Below, piece after piece: positions 50,436 through 58,234 of a stretch of DNA of 64,000 bases; the first letter of the stretch is position 1, and every line of letters starts with the position of its first letter. This stretch comes from Halonotius roseus. GTDB lineage: Archaea; Halobacteriota; Halobacteria; Halobacteriales; Haloferacaceae. The notes under the pieces are model-generated. The model did not search any database. It saw only the letters and a program-made list of their open reading frames with translations, and had not been told where the DNA came from. The stretch lies in NCBI RefSeq assembly GCF_006861655.1, contig NZ_SESI01000002.1, positions 470,775-534,774 of the forward strand, in the 5' to 3' direction. The position numbers and the translations under genes are program-made.

Positions 50436-51428
50436 ATGACACAGGTCGCCGTCGGTGGGCGGCTTCATTTCGGGTTTAGCAACCTCTCGCTGTCCCACAG
50501 CCGACTCTACGGGGCGCTCGGTGTCGCCCTTGAGGGGCCGCAGGTATCGCTGTCGGCAACCCCCGCCGACGCGGTCGACGCGCCGCCGGCGATCGAATCG
50601 GTCGCCGAAACGGTCTGCGAGCAGTTGGGTGTCGACGGGGTCTCACTGCGGGTCGACCAGCAGCTCCCGGCACACGTCGGTCTCGGAAGCGGTACCCAGC
50701 AGGCACTCGCTGTCGCCACGGCGGTCGCCGGCGCGTACGACAAAGGGATTGCAGTTCGGGAGATCGCCCCCGCTCTTGGTCGCGGGGGCCGCTCGGGGAT
50801 CGGCGTGGCGACCTTCGAGGCCGGCGGCTTCGTCCTCGACGGCGGCCATCCGACCGCGCGGTTCACGACCGACCGGCCACAGGACGGCGACTGGACGGTG
50901 CCGCCGGTCGCCGCCCGCCACCCGGTTCCCGACGACTGGCGATTTCTGCTCGTTGTCCCCGACAGCGAGCCGGGTCGCAGCGGCGACGTTGAGGACGACA
51001 GCATCCGGGCGGCCATCGAGCGCGCCGAGCCGGCGATCGCCGACCGGATCTCGGGGCTGCTCACTCGGCGGGTGTTGCCCGCGATCGCCGCCGGCGACGC
51101 CGACCGCTTTGGGAAGGCGGTCGCCGAGATCGGCCGGCTCAACGGCGCGTGGTACGCCGACGAACAGGGCGGCGTCTACCGGCCGCCGGTCGGCGAACTC
51201 GTCGACGCGCTGTCGGGGTCGCCGGCGATCTACGGGGCGGGGCAATCCTCGTGGGGGCCGACCGTCTACGGGATCACCGACGCCGGCCACGCCGAGGCGG
51301 CCCGCGACGCCGGCCGGACGGCGCTTGAGGTGGCCGGGATCGACGGCGACGTACAGGTCGTTGCGGGGCGAAACCACGGCGCGCGCGTTGCTGGCGACCC
51401 GATCGACGTAACGGCTAAACGGTCGTAG
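50436..51428 (+). CDS. Beta-ribofuranosylaminobenzene 5'-phosphate synthase family protein
   Basis: A 330-residue GHMP-kinase-superfamily protein. RLHFGFSNLSLSHSRLYGALGVAL at the start and the nucleotide/phosphate loop PAHVGLGSGTQQALAVATAVA are those of beta-RFAP synthase, the enzyme joining PRPP and 4-aminobenzoate (or 4-hydroxybenzoate) in methanopterin biosynthesis. GRGGRSGIGVATFEAGGFVLDGG is also characteristic. In haloarchaea the product probably feeds a pterin C1-carrier pathway; this is inferred. It is followed 23 bases later by an ATPase-like gene. Confidence 0.85.
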   Translation: MTQVAVGGRLHFGFSNLSLSHSRLYGALGVALEGPQVSLSATPADAVDAPPAIESVAETVCEQLGVDGVSLRVDQQLPAHVGLGSGTQQALAVATAVAGAYDKGIAVREIAPALGRGGRSGIGVATFEAGGFVLDGGHPTARFTTDRPQDGDWTVPPVAARHPVPDDWRFLLVVPDSEPGRSGDVEDDSIRAAIERAEPAIADRISGLLTRRVLPAIAAGDADRFGKAVAEIGRLNGAWYADEQGGVYRPPVGELVDALSGSPAIYGAGQSSWGPTVYGITDAGHAEAARDAGRTALEVAGIDGDVQVVAGRNHGARVAGDPIDVTAKRS

Positions 51429-51451
51429 CCGAATCAGCTTCTATGGTCGAT

Positions 51452-52513
51452 ATGCCGTTCGGCGTCTCCCGGCTGGATTCGATGCTCGATGGGGGTGTCC
51501 CCACGGGCAGCGTCGTACTGCTGGCGACCGAACCCGGGGCAGGCGGCCGGAAGTTCGCCCACACCAGCGCGGCGATCAACGCCCTGGCGACAACCAACAA
51601 CGCCGCCTTCGAACACCACTACCGCGGGATCGACCACGAGGGGGTGATCGTCCCCGCGAGCGTCCACTATCTCTCGGTGGCCGCGACAGCCGGCTCTCTG
51701 GAGGCGACGCTGACCGAGACCGTCAGCAGCGAGATCGCCGCCCAGGCGACCGACGGGATCAGCCACCACGATCTCTCCGAGACCTACTTCGAGGCGACCG
51801 ACGTGCCGGACGCGTGGTACCAACACGACGACCCGGCGTCGACGCTGCCCGGTGTCGACACCGACGACGACGCTGTCGAGGAGATCGACGCGACAGATCC
51901 GTTCGAGTACGCCGAGGATGTGGGGGCGATCACAGACGACAGCGAGGGCGAAGGCGAGGGCGAGGATGAGGGTGAGGGAAGACCGGACGCTGCTGACGGC
52001 GAGCGCGAGGGGATACCCGAGGCTGCTGACAGCGATGCCGAAACAGCGAGTGACACAGCCGCGATGACAGACACCGAAGGTCACGGCGCGACCGACACAT
52101 CTGGGATCCTCTCGGCGTTGCGGGCGTCGCTGGACGACGCCGTCGGCGGGAACCTCGTTGTGATCGACGCGATCACCGATCTCGATGATCTCCCCGAGGA
52201 GACGGTGGCGTGGGATGCTGTCGTCCGCCTGCTTCGCGGGCTGACGCGGTTGGTCACCGCCCGCGGTGGGCTGGTGCTCGTCGTCGCCGACGCGGAGGCG
52301 GTGACCGACCCCCAGCTGGGCAGCCTCTCGGCGGCGACGACCGGAACGCTGTCGTTTGCGTGGGAGACCGGCGGCTCCCAGCGCGCCCGCCTGCTGTCGA
52401 TCCGGGAGCTCCCCAGCGCGCTCGATCGGCTGGATCGAGACGAGATCGCCGCCTTCGAAAGCGAGCTTCACGATCGGGGCTACGACCTGAGCAACGTCCG
52501 GAAGATCCACTAA
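51452..52513 (+). CDS. KaiC/RadA-like ATPase-fold protein with degenerate P-loop
   Basis: A 353-residue protein. MPFGVSRLDSMLDGGVPTGSVVLLATEPGAGGRKF matches the start of KaiC/RadA-type domains (G-hxxhDxhhxGGhPxGxhhhh), but the Walker A G-x-x-G-x-G-K-[ST] has become EPGAGGRKF, so ATP binding is doubtful. A Walker-B-like strand is GNLVVIDAITDLDD at ~residue 230. Residues ~135-215 are a long acidic low-complexity insertion (EGEGEGEDEGEG). The frame opens at 51443; the second Met (51452) is the family start. Related haloarchaeal proteins are called HTR-like; the role is unknown. Confidence 0.65.
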   Translation: MPFGVSRLDSMLDGGVPTGSVVLLATEPGAGGRKFAHTSAAINALATTNNAAFEHHYRGIDHEGVIVPASVHYLSVAATAGSLEATLTETVSSEIAAQATDGISHHDLSETYFEATDVPDAWYQHDDPASTLPGVDTDDDAVEEIDATDPFEYAEDVGAITDDSEGEGEGEDEGEGRPDAADGEREGIPEAADSDAETASDTAAMTDTEGHGATDTSGILSALRASLDDAVGGNLVVIDAITDLDDLPEETVAWDAVVRLLRGLTRLVTARGGLVLVVADAEAVTDPQLGSLSAATTGTLSFAWETGGSQRARLLSIRELPSALDRLDRDEIAAFESELHDRGYDLSNVRKIH

Positions 52514-52586
52514 GCCTCCCTTTTGGAGTGGTCAACAGCCTAGTATGTCCGAAATATTAACTACTAGGTGTGTGTTGCGTTGCCAC

Positions 52587-52946
52587 ATGGCGAACAACGA
52601 GTCAGCCGACGAGCGGGCCGCTGATGCCGAAACTGGGGGAGACACGGCATCGGCGACCGACAGCGAGGTACCGTGGCGGGATGTCACCGACAGCGCGGCG
52701 GGCGAAATCGATACCCCGCCGCCAGCGAGCGACACCAAACCGACCGAGGTGATCGCCGGGACGACAGCCGTCATCGAGCCGGCGGTCTACTGTGAGCAGT
52801 GTCCGCAGTTCGACGACTCGGCGGGCGAGTGCGCCAACGCGGACACTACCATTCTCGAACCGCTACACGACGGCCGGTTTCACGTCGCCAACTGCCCGGT
52901 CGTCACCGCCGACGGGCCGGTCTTCGACCGCGGCCAACGGGACTAA
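52587..52946 (+). CDS. Cys-containing haloarchaeal protein of unknown function
   Basis: A 119-residue protein. The N-terminal ~65 residues are disordered and acidic; the C-terminal part has CEQCPQFDDSAGEC followed by FHVANCPVV, i.e. C-x2-C-x9-C...C with several conserved-looking positions, suggesting a small zinc or Fe-S site. I do not recognise a characterised family. It lies between the ATPase-like gene and transcription factor S, all in the same direction. A TATA-like AAATATTAA is ~31 bp upstream of the ATG at 52587. Confidence 0.6.
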   Translation: MANNESADERAADAETGGDTASATDSEVPWRDVTDSAAGEIDTPPPASDTKPTEVIAGTTAVIEPAVYCEQCPQFDDSAGECANADTTILEPLHDGRFHVANCPVVTADGPVFDRGQRD

Positions 52947-52970
52947 ACCATCCCGGCCAGTAGCGCGGGT

Positions 52971-53300
52971 ATGCAGTTTTGCGACGAGTGCGGCACGATG
53001 ATGGTCACAGAGGACGGCGCGATGGTCTGCACCAACGACGACTGTGGGGCGACCGCCGACCGCGACGACGAGCGCGCCGACCAGTTTGTCTCGACGACCG
53101 AACAGAGCGGCGACGAACTCATCGAAACCGCCGAAAACGACCAGTTCGAGGGGAAACCGACCGCTGACGACGTGAAATGCGATGAGTGCGGCCACGGCGA
53201 AGCGTGGTACACGATCAAACAGACCGGCGCGGCCGACGAACCGCCGACTAGATTCTTTAAATGCAAGGAGTGCGGGTATCGCTGGCGGGATTATAATTAA
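52971..53300 (+). CDS. tfs: Transcription factor S (TFIIS/RPB9-like)
   Basis: A 109-residue archaeal TFS. The N-terminal zinc ribbon uses C4, C7, C20 and C25 (FCDECGTMM ... MVCTNDDCGA), the C-terminal ribbon is KCDECGHGEAWY ... FFKCKECGYRWRDYN, and the tip loop carries QTGAADEPPT with the Asp-Glu pair that stimulates transcript cleavage by RNA polymerase. It is thus of the cleavage-competent TFS1 type. The full family length and all ligands are present. A TATA-like ACTAAACC is ~25 bp upstream of the ATG. Confidence 0.93.
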   Translation: MQFCDECGTMMVTEDGAMVCTNDDCGATADRDDERADQFVSTTEQSGDELIETAENDQFEGKPTADDVKCDECGHGEAWYTIKQTGAADEPPTRFFKCKECGYRWRDYN

Positions 53301-53523
53301 TATCGCAGCGAGACAATCACTTGGAGTTCTCAGCTAATTGGTAAAAACACATAGCTGCTGATACGTCCCCATTTGCTGTGCAAGAGGTAAGGGTCTAATC
53401 AGCACGAGAACTGCGTTGTTTTTTAATCCAAATCACGAATCAGCCGAGACGAAGCGTATGCTTACCCGATAGTTATTTTACAAACTAGGTCATACAGTAG
53501 ATATCAATAAACCTCTTGTCGGT

Positions 53524-53670
53524 ATGGGGTTCGTGTTTGTATCTGCATTCCTTACTGGCACTGTGGGTACAATCCTCTTTTCGGGGATTTTGACGATTGG
53601 GTTTGCCTCGCTCACGGTTCTCTCCTCAATAGGGCTCGGTATAACAGGCTATGCCATTCGCACGGAATAA
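53524..53670 (+). CDS. Predicted small membrane protein (48 aa)
   Basis: ATG at 53524, TAA at 53668-53670. The product is almost wholly hydrophobic, MGFVFVSAFLTGTVGTILF... ending GLGITGYAIRTE, forming two short helices with Gly-rich packing. A TATA-like ATATCAATAA is ~21 bp upstream. The region is AT-rich compared with tfs just before it. No family is recognised. The rest of 53301-53523 contains a T-rich stretch (TTGTTTTTTAATCC near 53415) that may terminate tfs, and no other gene that I can support. Confidence 0.45.
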   Translation: MGFVFVSAFLTGTVGTILFSGILTIGFASLTVLSSIGLGITGYAIRTE

Positions 53671-53740
53671 ATTCGCATCCAGAGACATGTGCATTATTAC
53701 TCCTGTACTGAGCGATTCAAAAGAGGCCCTTTGAGCGATT

Positions 53741-53758
53741 CGCGCTGTACATCTTGCA
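53741..53758 (-). repeat. Copy 3 of the TGCAAGAT repeat (degenerate)
   Basis: On the minus strand TGCAAGATGTACAGCGCG matches the unit TGCAAGATGGAGGGCGCG at 15 of 18 bases. It is in the AT-rich accessory patch between the small membrane protein and the STAS-like gene. Confidence 0.5.
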
Positions 53759-53907
53759 TCGTGCATCCTGACAGAAATCATATAGGATTATTTCACTATC
53801 TTCGGCAAAAGCCTAATTCTTGACAAGAGCAAATTGTTCACTTGTTAATATTGAGTATGATGTGTCCCATAGAGTTATTGCAAACCCGCATAATTAAGAG
53901 TAAAAAT

Positions 53908-54312
53908 ATGTCCACCCGATATTTTGATGGTGATTTCGCGACCGTTGAATACCATGATGAAATCAATGTCGTTATTGCTAAGATGACCGACTACCCTGGA
54001 GAAAATCAATTCCGGAAGTACATGGACAGCATCATTACTGCAGTCAATGAGACGGGCTGTCAAAATGTGTTGGCCGATACACGGGATCACCCACCGTTGC
54101 CGGAATCCGAAATGCGTTGGAGTGCCGAAAGTTGGGGCCCAAAGGCCGAGCTTGCTGGGGTTAACCAAATCGCGGCCTTGGCTACCCAGCATGTGGCCAC
54201 CAAAATGACACTTGATACCGTCACAGAACAATCAACGGCTGACGATATTGAGCGTCAGTATTTTGCGAAGTTTGACGAAGCTGTTGAGTGGCTCACCAAT
54301 GAGCCATCGTGA
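53908..54312 (+). CDS. STAS/SpoIIAA-like protein
   Basis: A 134-residue soluble protein. TVEYHDEINVVIAKMTDYPGENQFRKYMDSIITAVNETGCQNVLADTRDHPPLP has the beta-alpha pattern of STAS/SpoIIAA-like domains, in which a loop and helix bind partner proteins or lipids. The usual STAS serine phosphorylation site is not evident. The start at 53908 (MSTRYFDGDF) is chosen over the in-frame 53842 because it opens the domain directly. AT-rich codon use marks it as part of the accessory patch. Function unknown. Confidence 0.5.
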   Translation: MSTRYFDGDFATVEYHDEINVVIAKMTDYPGENQFRKYMDSIITAVNETGCQNVLADTRDHPPLPESEMRWSAESWGPKAELAGVNQIAALATQHVATKMTLDTVTEQSTADDIERQYFAKFDEAVEWLTNEPS

Positions 54313-54356
54313 GTTCCAGCCTGACGAGTTGGGTGGACGGCCAAGCCCTGACCATT

Positions 54357-54485
54357 CTGCTGTGTTGAATAGCGTCTTCTGAGCGATGCTAAATCGGAAC
54401 CGGGGTTGAGGCCACGACTCTCAACTACTCACACGCCGACTCAATTTCTGTCTCCCTCTCCGACCACCGCTATTCAACAGAGCAG
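54357..54485. mobile_element. MITE-like element with 18-bp terminal inverted repeats
   Basis: The left end CTGCTGTGTTGAATAGCG (54357-54374) and the right end, read on the minus strand, CTGCTCTGTTGAATAGCG (54468-54485) match at 17 of 18 bases. The 93 bp between them contain no open frame, so this looks like a non-autonomous miniature element moved by a transposase encoded elsewhere. No clear target-site duplication is seen. It abuts the broken antitoxin-like gene at 54487. Confidence 0.6.
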
Positions 54486-54486
54486 A

Positions 54487-54622
54487 TCAGACCGTATCCA
54501 ACTCGGGATTATTCGCACGCCAGTAGGAACCAACCAGTTTCCAGAGCGTCTTGCTGCTGTCATTGTCAAGCGATTCGGCTTCAGCTGTTGGTACAGGTCG
54601 TTGGAGACGATGATCGATCCAA
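54487..54622 (-). pseudogene. Broken antitoxin-like gene, paralogue of 56919-57056
   Basis: The minus strand encodes AEAESLDNDSSKTLWKLVGS and YWRANNPELDTV, closely matching the C-terminal two thirds of the intact 45-residue protein at 56919-57056 (EAESLDTDISETLWKMVGSY...). A one-base deletion between the CAGCTGAAG and GCCGAATCG segments shifts the frame, and the ATG is lost. The N-terminal part (IIVSNDLYQQL) is readable in the other frame. The MITE-like element ends two bases before its stop. Confidence 0.7.
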
Positions 54623-54661
54623 GCCAAAGTTTACGCATATAGCCACGTAAAGCATACGTAT

Positions 54662-54958
54662 ATGTCAGAAGCAGATTCTCCGGACGGAGCCGACGACCCC
54701 GAAACCGTACAGATCAATCTCCGGCTCAGTAAGGCGTTTCTCGACGACATCGACACGACGTGGAAAGAGGAGGGATTCAACTCCAGAAGCGAGTTCCTCC
54801 GGTATGCCGCCCGCGATGCGGTGAAACACCCTGCCTTCTCGCGGGAAGGGTGGAAACAGATCGCGGCGAGCGAACATGACCTCCGATCCGGTGACGCCGA
54901 ACTCGTCTCCCGTGCAGAGGTCGTTGAGATGATGGATCAAGACGACCCCGAGCACTGA
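54662..54958 (+). CDS. Ribbon-helix-helix (CopG/Arc-type) regulator
   Basis: A 98-residue protein whose segment TVQINLRLSKAFLDDIDTTWKEEGFNSRSEFLRYAARDAV (residues ~19-58) is a ribbon-helix-helix domain: a beta strand for DNA contact followed by two helices, the second beginning with SRSEF. It would bind DNA as a dimer. The C-terminal ~40 residues are acidic. No toxin gene is adjacent. A TATA-like CATATAG is 24 bp upstream of the ATG. Confidence 0.8.
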   Translation: MSEADSPDGADDPETVQINLRLSKAFLDDIDTTWKEEGFNSRSEFLRYAARDAVKHPAFSREGWKQIAASEHDLRSGDAELVSRAEVVEMMDQDDPEH

Positions 54959-54989
54959 CGGCTGGTGGTCACGCTAAATCGATCCCGCC

Positions 54990-56846
54990 TCAGTCGTGGG
55001 GATGAAACCGACCAACCGCTTTCTTCACCGCAGCGGAATCGCCGAGGAACGTAATCCGGTCGCCGTACTCGATCGTTTCGTCAGCATCGGGCACGTGGGC
55101 GTCGTCGCCGCGGCCGATCTCGGCGATGAGACAGCCGCCCGGGATCTCGTCGGTGAGCTCTCGGATCGATTTGCCGGCGATGTGTTCGGCGGTCATCTCG
55201 ATCTCGATGATGTCGTGGCCGTCGCCGAGATCGTTCATCCAGCGGGCCAGTGCCGGCCGCTCGATCTGATTGTCCAAGGCGTAGGCGGCCGCCTGCGGTT
55301 CGTCGACAGCGATCACGCCAAGCGACTCGAACTTCTCGACGTTTTCGGTGTTGTTGACCCGAGCATACACGTCGTCGAGATCGAACTTCGTCATCGCCGT
55401 CTGGCAGATGAGCAGATTGATATCGTCGTCGGCTGTGACCGCGACCAGCCCTTTCGCCTCGTCGATCCCGGCCTTGCTGAGGGTGGCGGCTTCGGTGCCG
55501 TCGCCGGTGACGACCTGGAAGCCGGCTTCACGGGTTTTCTCACACTGCTCTGGGTCGTTGTCGACGATGACAACGAACTCGTTTCTGTTCTCCAGTTGGG
55601 TGGCGAGCGACCGGCCGACCCGGCCGCCGCCGACGATTATCATGCGCATTGGTGTCACTCCGAGTGCGTCGCCGATCTGTCGGGCAAAGCCCGCCTCGAT
55701 GGCATCGGTCGCAAAGATGACGATGAAGACGGCCCCGAGCAGCGTCGCCGCCGCGGCGTCATCGCCGCCGGCGGCCAGCTCGATCGCAAACAGCGTCGCC
55801 ACGCTCGCCGGGATGATCCCGCGCGGCCCGACTGCCGACAGGAACAGCCGCTCCGACCAGGTGAACTGCTCGATGCCGGCCGTCGAGATGAGCGCGACCA
55901 CCGGCCGGATCACCAACATAAGCACCGCCACGAGAGCGATCCCGGCGACCCCGAGGCCCAGCACGGCCTCGACATCGACCAACGCCGCCAGCGAGACGAA
56001 GACAAAGGCGAGCAACAGCAGCGTCATATCCTCGGTGAACGACTCGATGGTTTCGCGGTGGGGGATGTCGACGTTGGCGAGGACGAGCCCGGCGGTTGCG
56101 ACCGCCGCGACCCCGGCTTCGGCGGAGACTGTGTCGGCGACGCCGTAGGCACCGATGGCTGCCAGCAGGACGGTAAACCGCGCCGACCGGGTGCCGTCGC
56201 CCGGCAGCAGCTCCTCGCGGAGCAGGTAGTACGTTGCCCCGGCAGCCAGCAGCCCGCTGGCGACGCCGACCCCGAGCCGTTCGGCAAACGCGAGTAGCGT
56301 GTTCGGCCCGAAGGCCTCCCGCAGGAGGATCTCCTCGAAGATGACGACAGCCGCGATCGCCGCGGTCACGTCGTTGACGATCCCCTCGGTTTCGAGGGCC
56401 GCCGAGACGTGCGGTCGGAGGCGGACGACGGTGACGATCGGCGTGATGACTGTCGGGCCGGTCGCAACGAGCAGCGCGCCGATGAGGAAGGCGAGATCCC
56501 ACGCCGTGCCGGTCAGCAGGCGGACGGCGACGGCCGTCCCGACCAGCGTGATGAGCGCGCCGACCGTCACCAAGCGCAGGGAGGCGGTTTCCGCGGCGCG
56601 GATGCGGTCGAGCCGGAGCGCGAAGGCCCCGTCAAAGACGATGACCGCCACGCTGAGGCCGACGACCGTTGTCAGCCCGGCCCCGAAGGTGTCGAGGCTG
56701 ATCAGCCCGATCCCGACCTCGCCGAGGAGCAGCCCGCCACCCAGATAGAAGATGACACTCGGCACGCGCAGCCGACCGCCGAGCAGCTGGCCGGCGATCC
56801 CGACCGCGAAGATGGCAACGACTGTCAGTAGCAGGCTCTCTGCCAC
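54990..56846 (-). CDS. Cation:proton antiporter (CPA1/NhaP-type) with TrkA-N and TrkA-C domains
   Basis: A 618-residue protein. Residues 1-~390 are a 12-13-helix Na+/H+ exchanger domain; LETEGIVNDVTAAIAAVVIFEEIL carries the ND ion-binding pair, and LSAVGPRGIIPASVATL is the NhaP/NhaK-like GPRG segment. Residues ~400-520 are a TrkA-N domain with MIIVGGGRVGRSLATQL (GxGxxG) and VVIVDNDPEQ, and ~530-618 a TrkA-C domain. The cytoplasmic domains suggest gating by NAD(H) or nucleotides, as for RCK-regulated exporters. It would export Na+ (or K+) in exchange for protons. Monocistronic. Confidence 0.88.
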   Translation of the reverse strand: MAESLLLTVVAIFAVGIAGQLLGGRLRVPSVIFYLGGGLLLGEVGIGLISLDTFGAGLTTVVGLSVAVIVFDGAFALRLDRIRAAETASLRLVTVGALITLVGTAVAVRLLTGTAWDLAFLIGALLVATGPTVITPIVTVVRLRPHVSAALETEGIVNDVTAAIAAVVIFEEILLREAFGPNTLLAFAERLGVGVASGLLAAGATYYLLREELLPGDGTRSARFTVLLAAIGAYGVADTVSAEAGVAAVATAGLVLANVDIPHRETIESFTEDMTLLLLAFVFVSLAALVDVEAVLGLGVAGIALVAVLMLVIRPVVALISTAGIEQFTWSERLFLSAVGPRGIIPASVATLFAIELAAGGDDAAAATLLGAVFIVIFATDAIEAGFARQIGDALGVTPMRMIIVGGGRVGRSLATQLENRNEFVVIVDNDPEQCEKTREAGFQVVTGDGTEAATLSKAGIDEAKGLVAVTADDDINLLICQTAMTKFDLDDVYARVNNTENVEKFESLGVIAVDEPQAAAYALDNQIERPALARWMNDLGDGHDIIEIEMTAEHIAGKSIRELTDEIPGGCLIAEIGRGDDAHVPDADETIEYGDRITFLGDSAAVKKAVGRFHPHD

Positions 56847-56918
56847 ACTATCACATTCGGCTGCGACAGCAAAACTGTTCGCGGTCAGCGGGGACTACAA
56901 GGAACGGAACCGAGCCGA

Positions 56919-57056
56919 TCAGGCCGTATCCGACTCAGGATTGTTTGCGCGCCGGTAGGAACCAACCATCTTCCAGAGCGTTTCGCTGATGTCCGTGTCG
57001 AGCGATTCAGCTTCGAGCTGTCGGTACAGGTCATCGGAGACAGTGATCTGGGGCAT
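56919..57056 (-). CDS. Small antitoxin-like protein (45 aa)
   Basis: MPQITVSDDLYRQLEAESLDTDISETLWKMVGSYRRANNPESDTA is a complete 45-codon frame; the beta strand QITVSDDLYRQLE at the start resembles small haloarchaeal VapB/AbrB-RHH-type antitoxins (DUF7557-like). A TATA element (TATAAATTT at 57082-57090) is about 30 bp upstream of the ATG at 57056, giving a leaderless mRNA. No PIN-domain toxin follows it. A frameshifted paralogue is at 54487-54622. Confidence 0.62.
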   Translation of the reverse strand: MPQITVSDDLYRQLEAESLDTDISETLWKMVGSYRRANNPESDTA

Positions 57057-57117
57057 CACCAGCACATTGCGGCGACAGGGGTATAAATTTACTGGAAGTA
57101 CAAATCGAGTTAATTTC

Positions 57118-57726
57118 CTAGCGATCGGTGAGCCGGGCGGCAAATTCGAGGATGCCAGCCCGGCCATGGTCGTCGCGGCGCGCCCGGAGTCGGCCGTCGT
57201 CGGCGACCGCGAGATCGAACCGATCGGCGACGGCGTCGACAGCGGTCTCGAATCGCTGTCGTGTCGGTGCCGACAGCACGTCAACGGACTCCCGCCGGCC
57301 GCCGTCAGTCGCCATCGTGGTCGACACCGAATCGGTGCCGGCGTCGGCAGCACGATACAGTCTCACCTCGACCGCATCCGTCATCGTCTCGGTCTGTAGC
57401 AGTCGGATCACGGTCGTCGAATCCCGGTAGATCGTCGTCTCCGGTTCGGGGAGTCGGGTCGGAACTGACACCTCGTCAGTCGCTGAGTCGGCCGTTGTCG
57501 ACCCGACTGTTGGTGTCTCGGTTGTTGGTGCCTCAGTCGATGTCGCCGCAGTCGTCGCAGTTGTCGTCGATTCCGCGCTCGATGTCGAGGGATCGGTGTC
57601 GCGTGCTCGCTCGGCGGTCGCCAGCGAGTCCGCGAGTGAATCCGCGTCGTGTGCGGGCGTTGTGGCGTCGGTCGTCGCCGACGCGCCGGCCCAGTTCTCG
57701 GTCGGTTGGCGTGTGGTCGCGTTCAT
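57118..57726 (-). CDS. Thr/Ala-rich haloarchaeal protein near the chemotaxis genes
   Basis: A 202-residue protein. Residues 1-~95 are low-complexity Thr/Ser/Ala (TTATTAATSTEAPTTETPT), likely disordered; the last ~105 residues form a folded domain (TTIYRDSTTVIRLLQTETMTDAVEVRLYRAAD ... RFDLAVADDGRLRARRDD). No known domain is recognised. It follows the cheW-like gene by 54 bases in the same direction, so it may belong to the signalling operon. Confidence 0.55.
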   Translation of the reverse strand: MNATTRQPTENWAGASATTDATTPAHDADSLADSLATAERARDTDPSTSSAESTTTATTAATSTEAPTTETPTVGSTTADSATDEVSVPTRLPEPETTIYRDSTTVIRLLQTETMTDAVEVRLYRAADAGTDSVSTTMATDGGRRESVDVLSAPTRQRFETAVDAVADRFDLAVADDGRLRARRDDHGRAGILEFAARLTDR

Positions 57727-57780
57727 GAGTATGAGTGAAAGGGAGTGTGGTGAATCGCGGTATCCGCAGGTCGGGTCGTC

Positions 57781-58224
57781 TCAGGCGGTCAGTTCGTGTG
57801 GATCGAGCCACAGGGTGAAGCTGTCATCCTCGTCGTCCTTCAGGAAGCCCCGGAGAAACGGGCTATCGGTGACGCTACCGGCGTCGAGTGCGTCGCCGGC
57901 GACCTCGCTGACCTCCCGTACCTCCTCGACAAGCCAGCCGACCGGTGACTCGGTGCCGAGGGCGTCCTCATCGAGGACGATGATCCGCTCGGTCGCCTCG
58001 CCGCCGTCGGTCAGCAGCTGCCCGGTGTCGACCTCCAGCAGCGTGCTCGGGTCGACGATCGTTGTCGTCTCCCCGCGAAGGTCGGTGACGCCTTCGACGT
58101 GGGCCTCGGTGTTCGGCACCGATCGCACCGTGTCGCCGCCGACGATCTCGGCGACGTAGTCGATCGGGACGCAGTACTCCTCCTCGCCCAGCGTGAACGT
58201 GAGTACCTGTGTGGTGTCGCTCAT
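57781..58224 (-). CDS. cheW: CheW-domain chemotaxis coupling protein
   Basis: A 147-residue CheW. QVLTFTLGEEEYCVPIDYVAEIVGG is the first CheW strand pair, VEGVTDLRGETTTIVDPSTLLEV the central RGxxxxxxD motif, and VGWLVEEVREVSEV the second subdomain. It links transducers to the kinase CheA. It starts ten bases after the stop of an HTR transducer gene, so the two are co-expressed; no cheA is in the window, so it may serve the main chemotaxis kinase or a separate pathway. Confidence 0.88.
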   Translation of the reverse strand: MSDTTQVLTFTLGEEEYCVPIDYVAEIVGGDTVRSVPNTEAHVEGVTDLRGETTTIVDPSTLLEVDTGQLLTDGGEATERIIVLDEDALGTESPVGWLVEEVREVSEVAGDALDAGSVTDSPFLRGFLKDDEDDSFTLWLDPHELTA

Positions 58225-58234
58225 AGCAGCCTCC

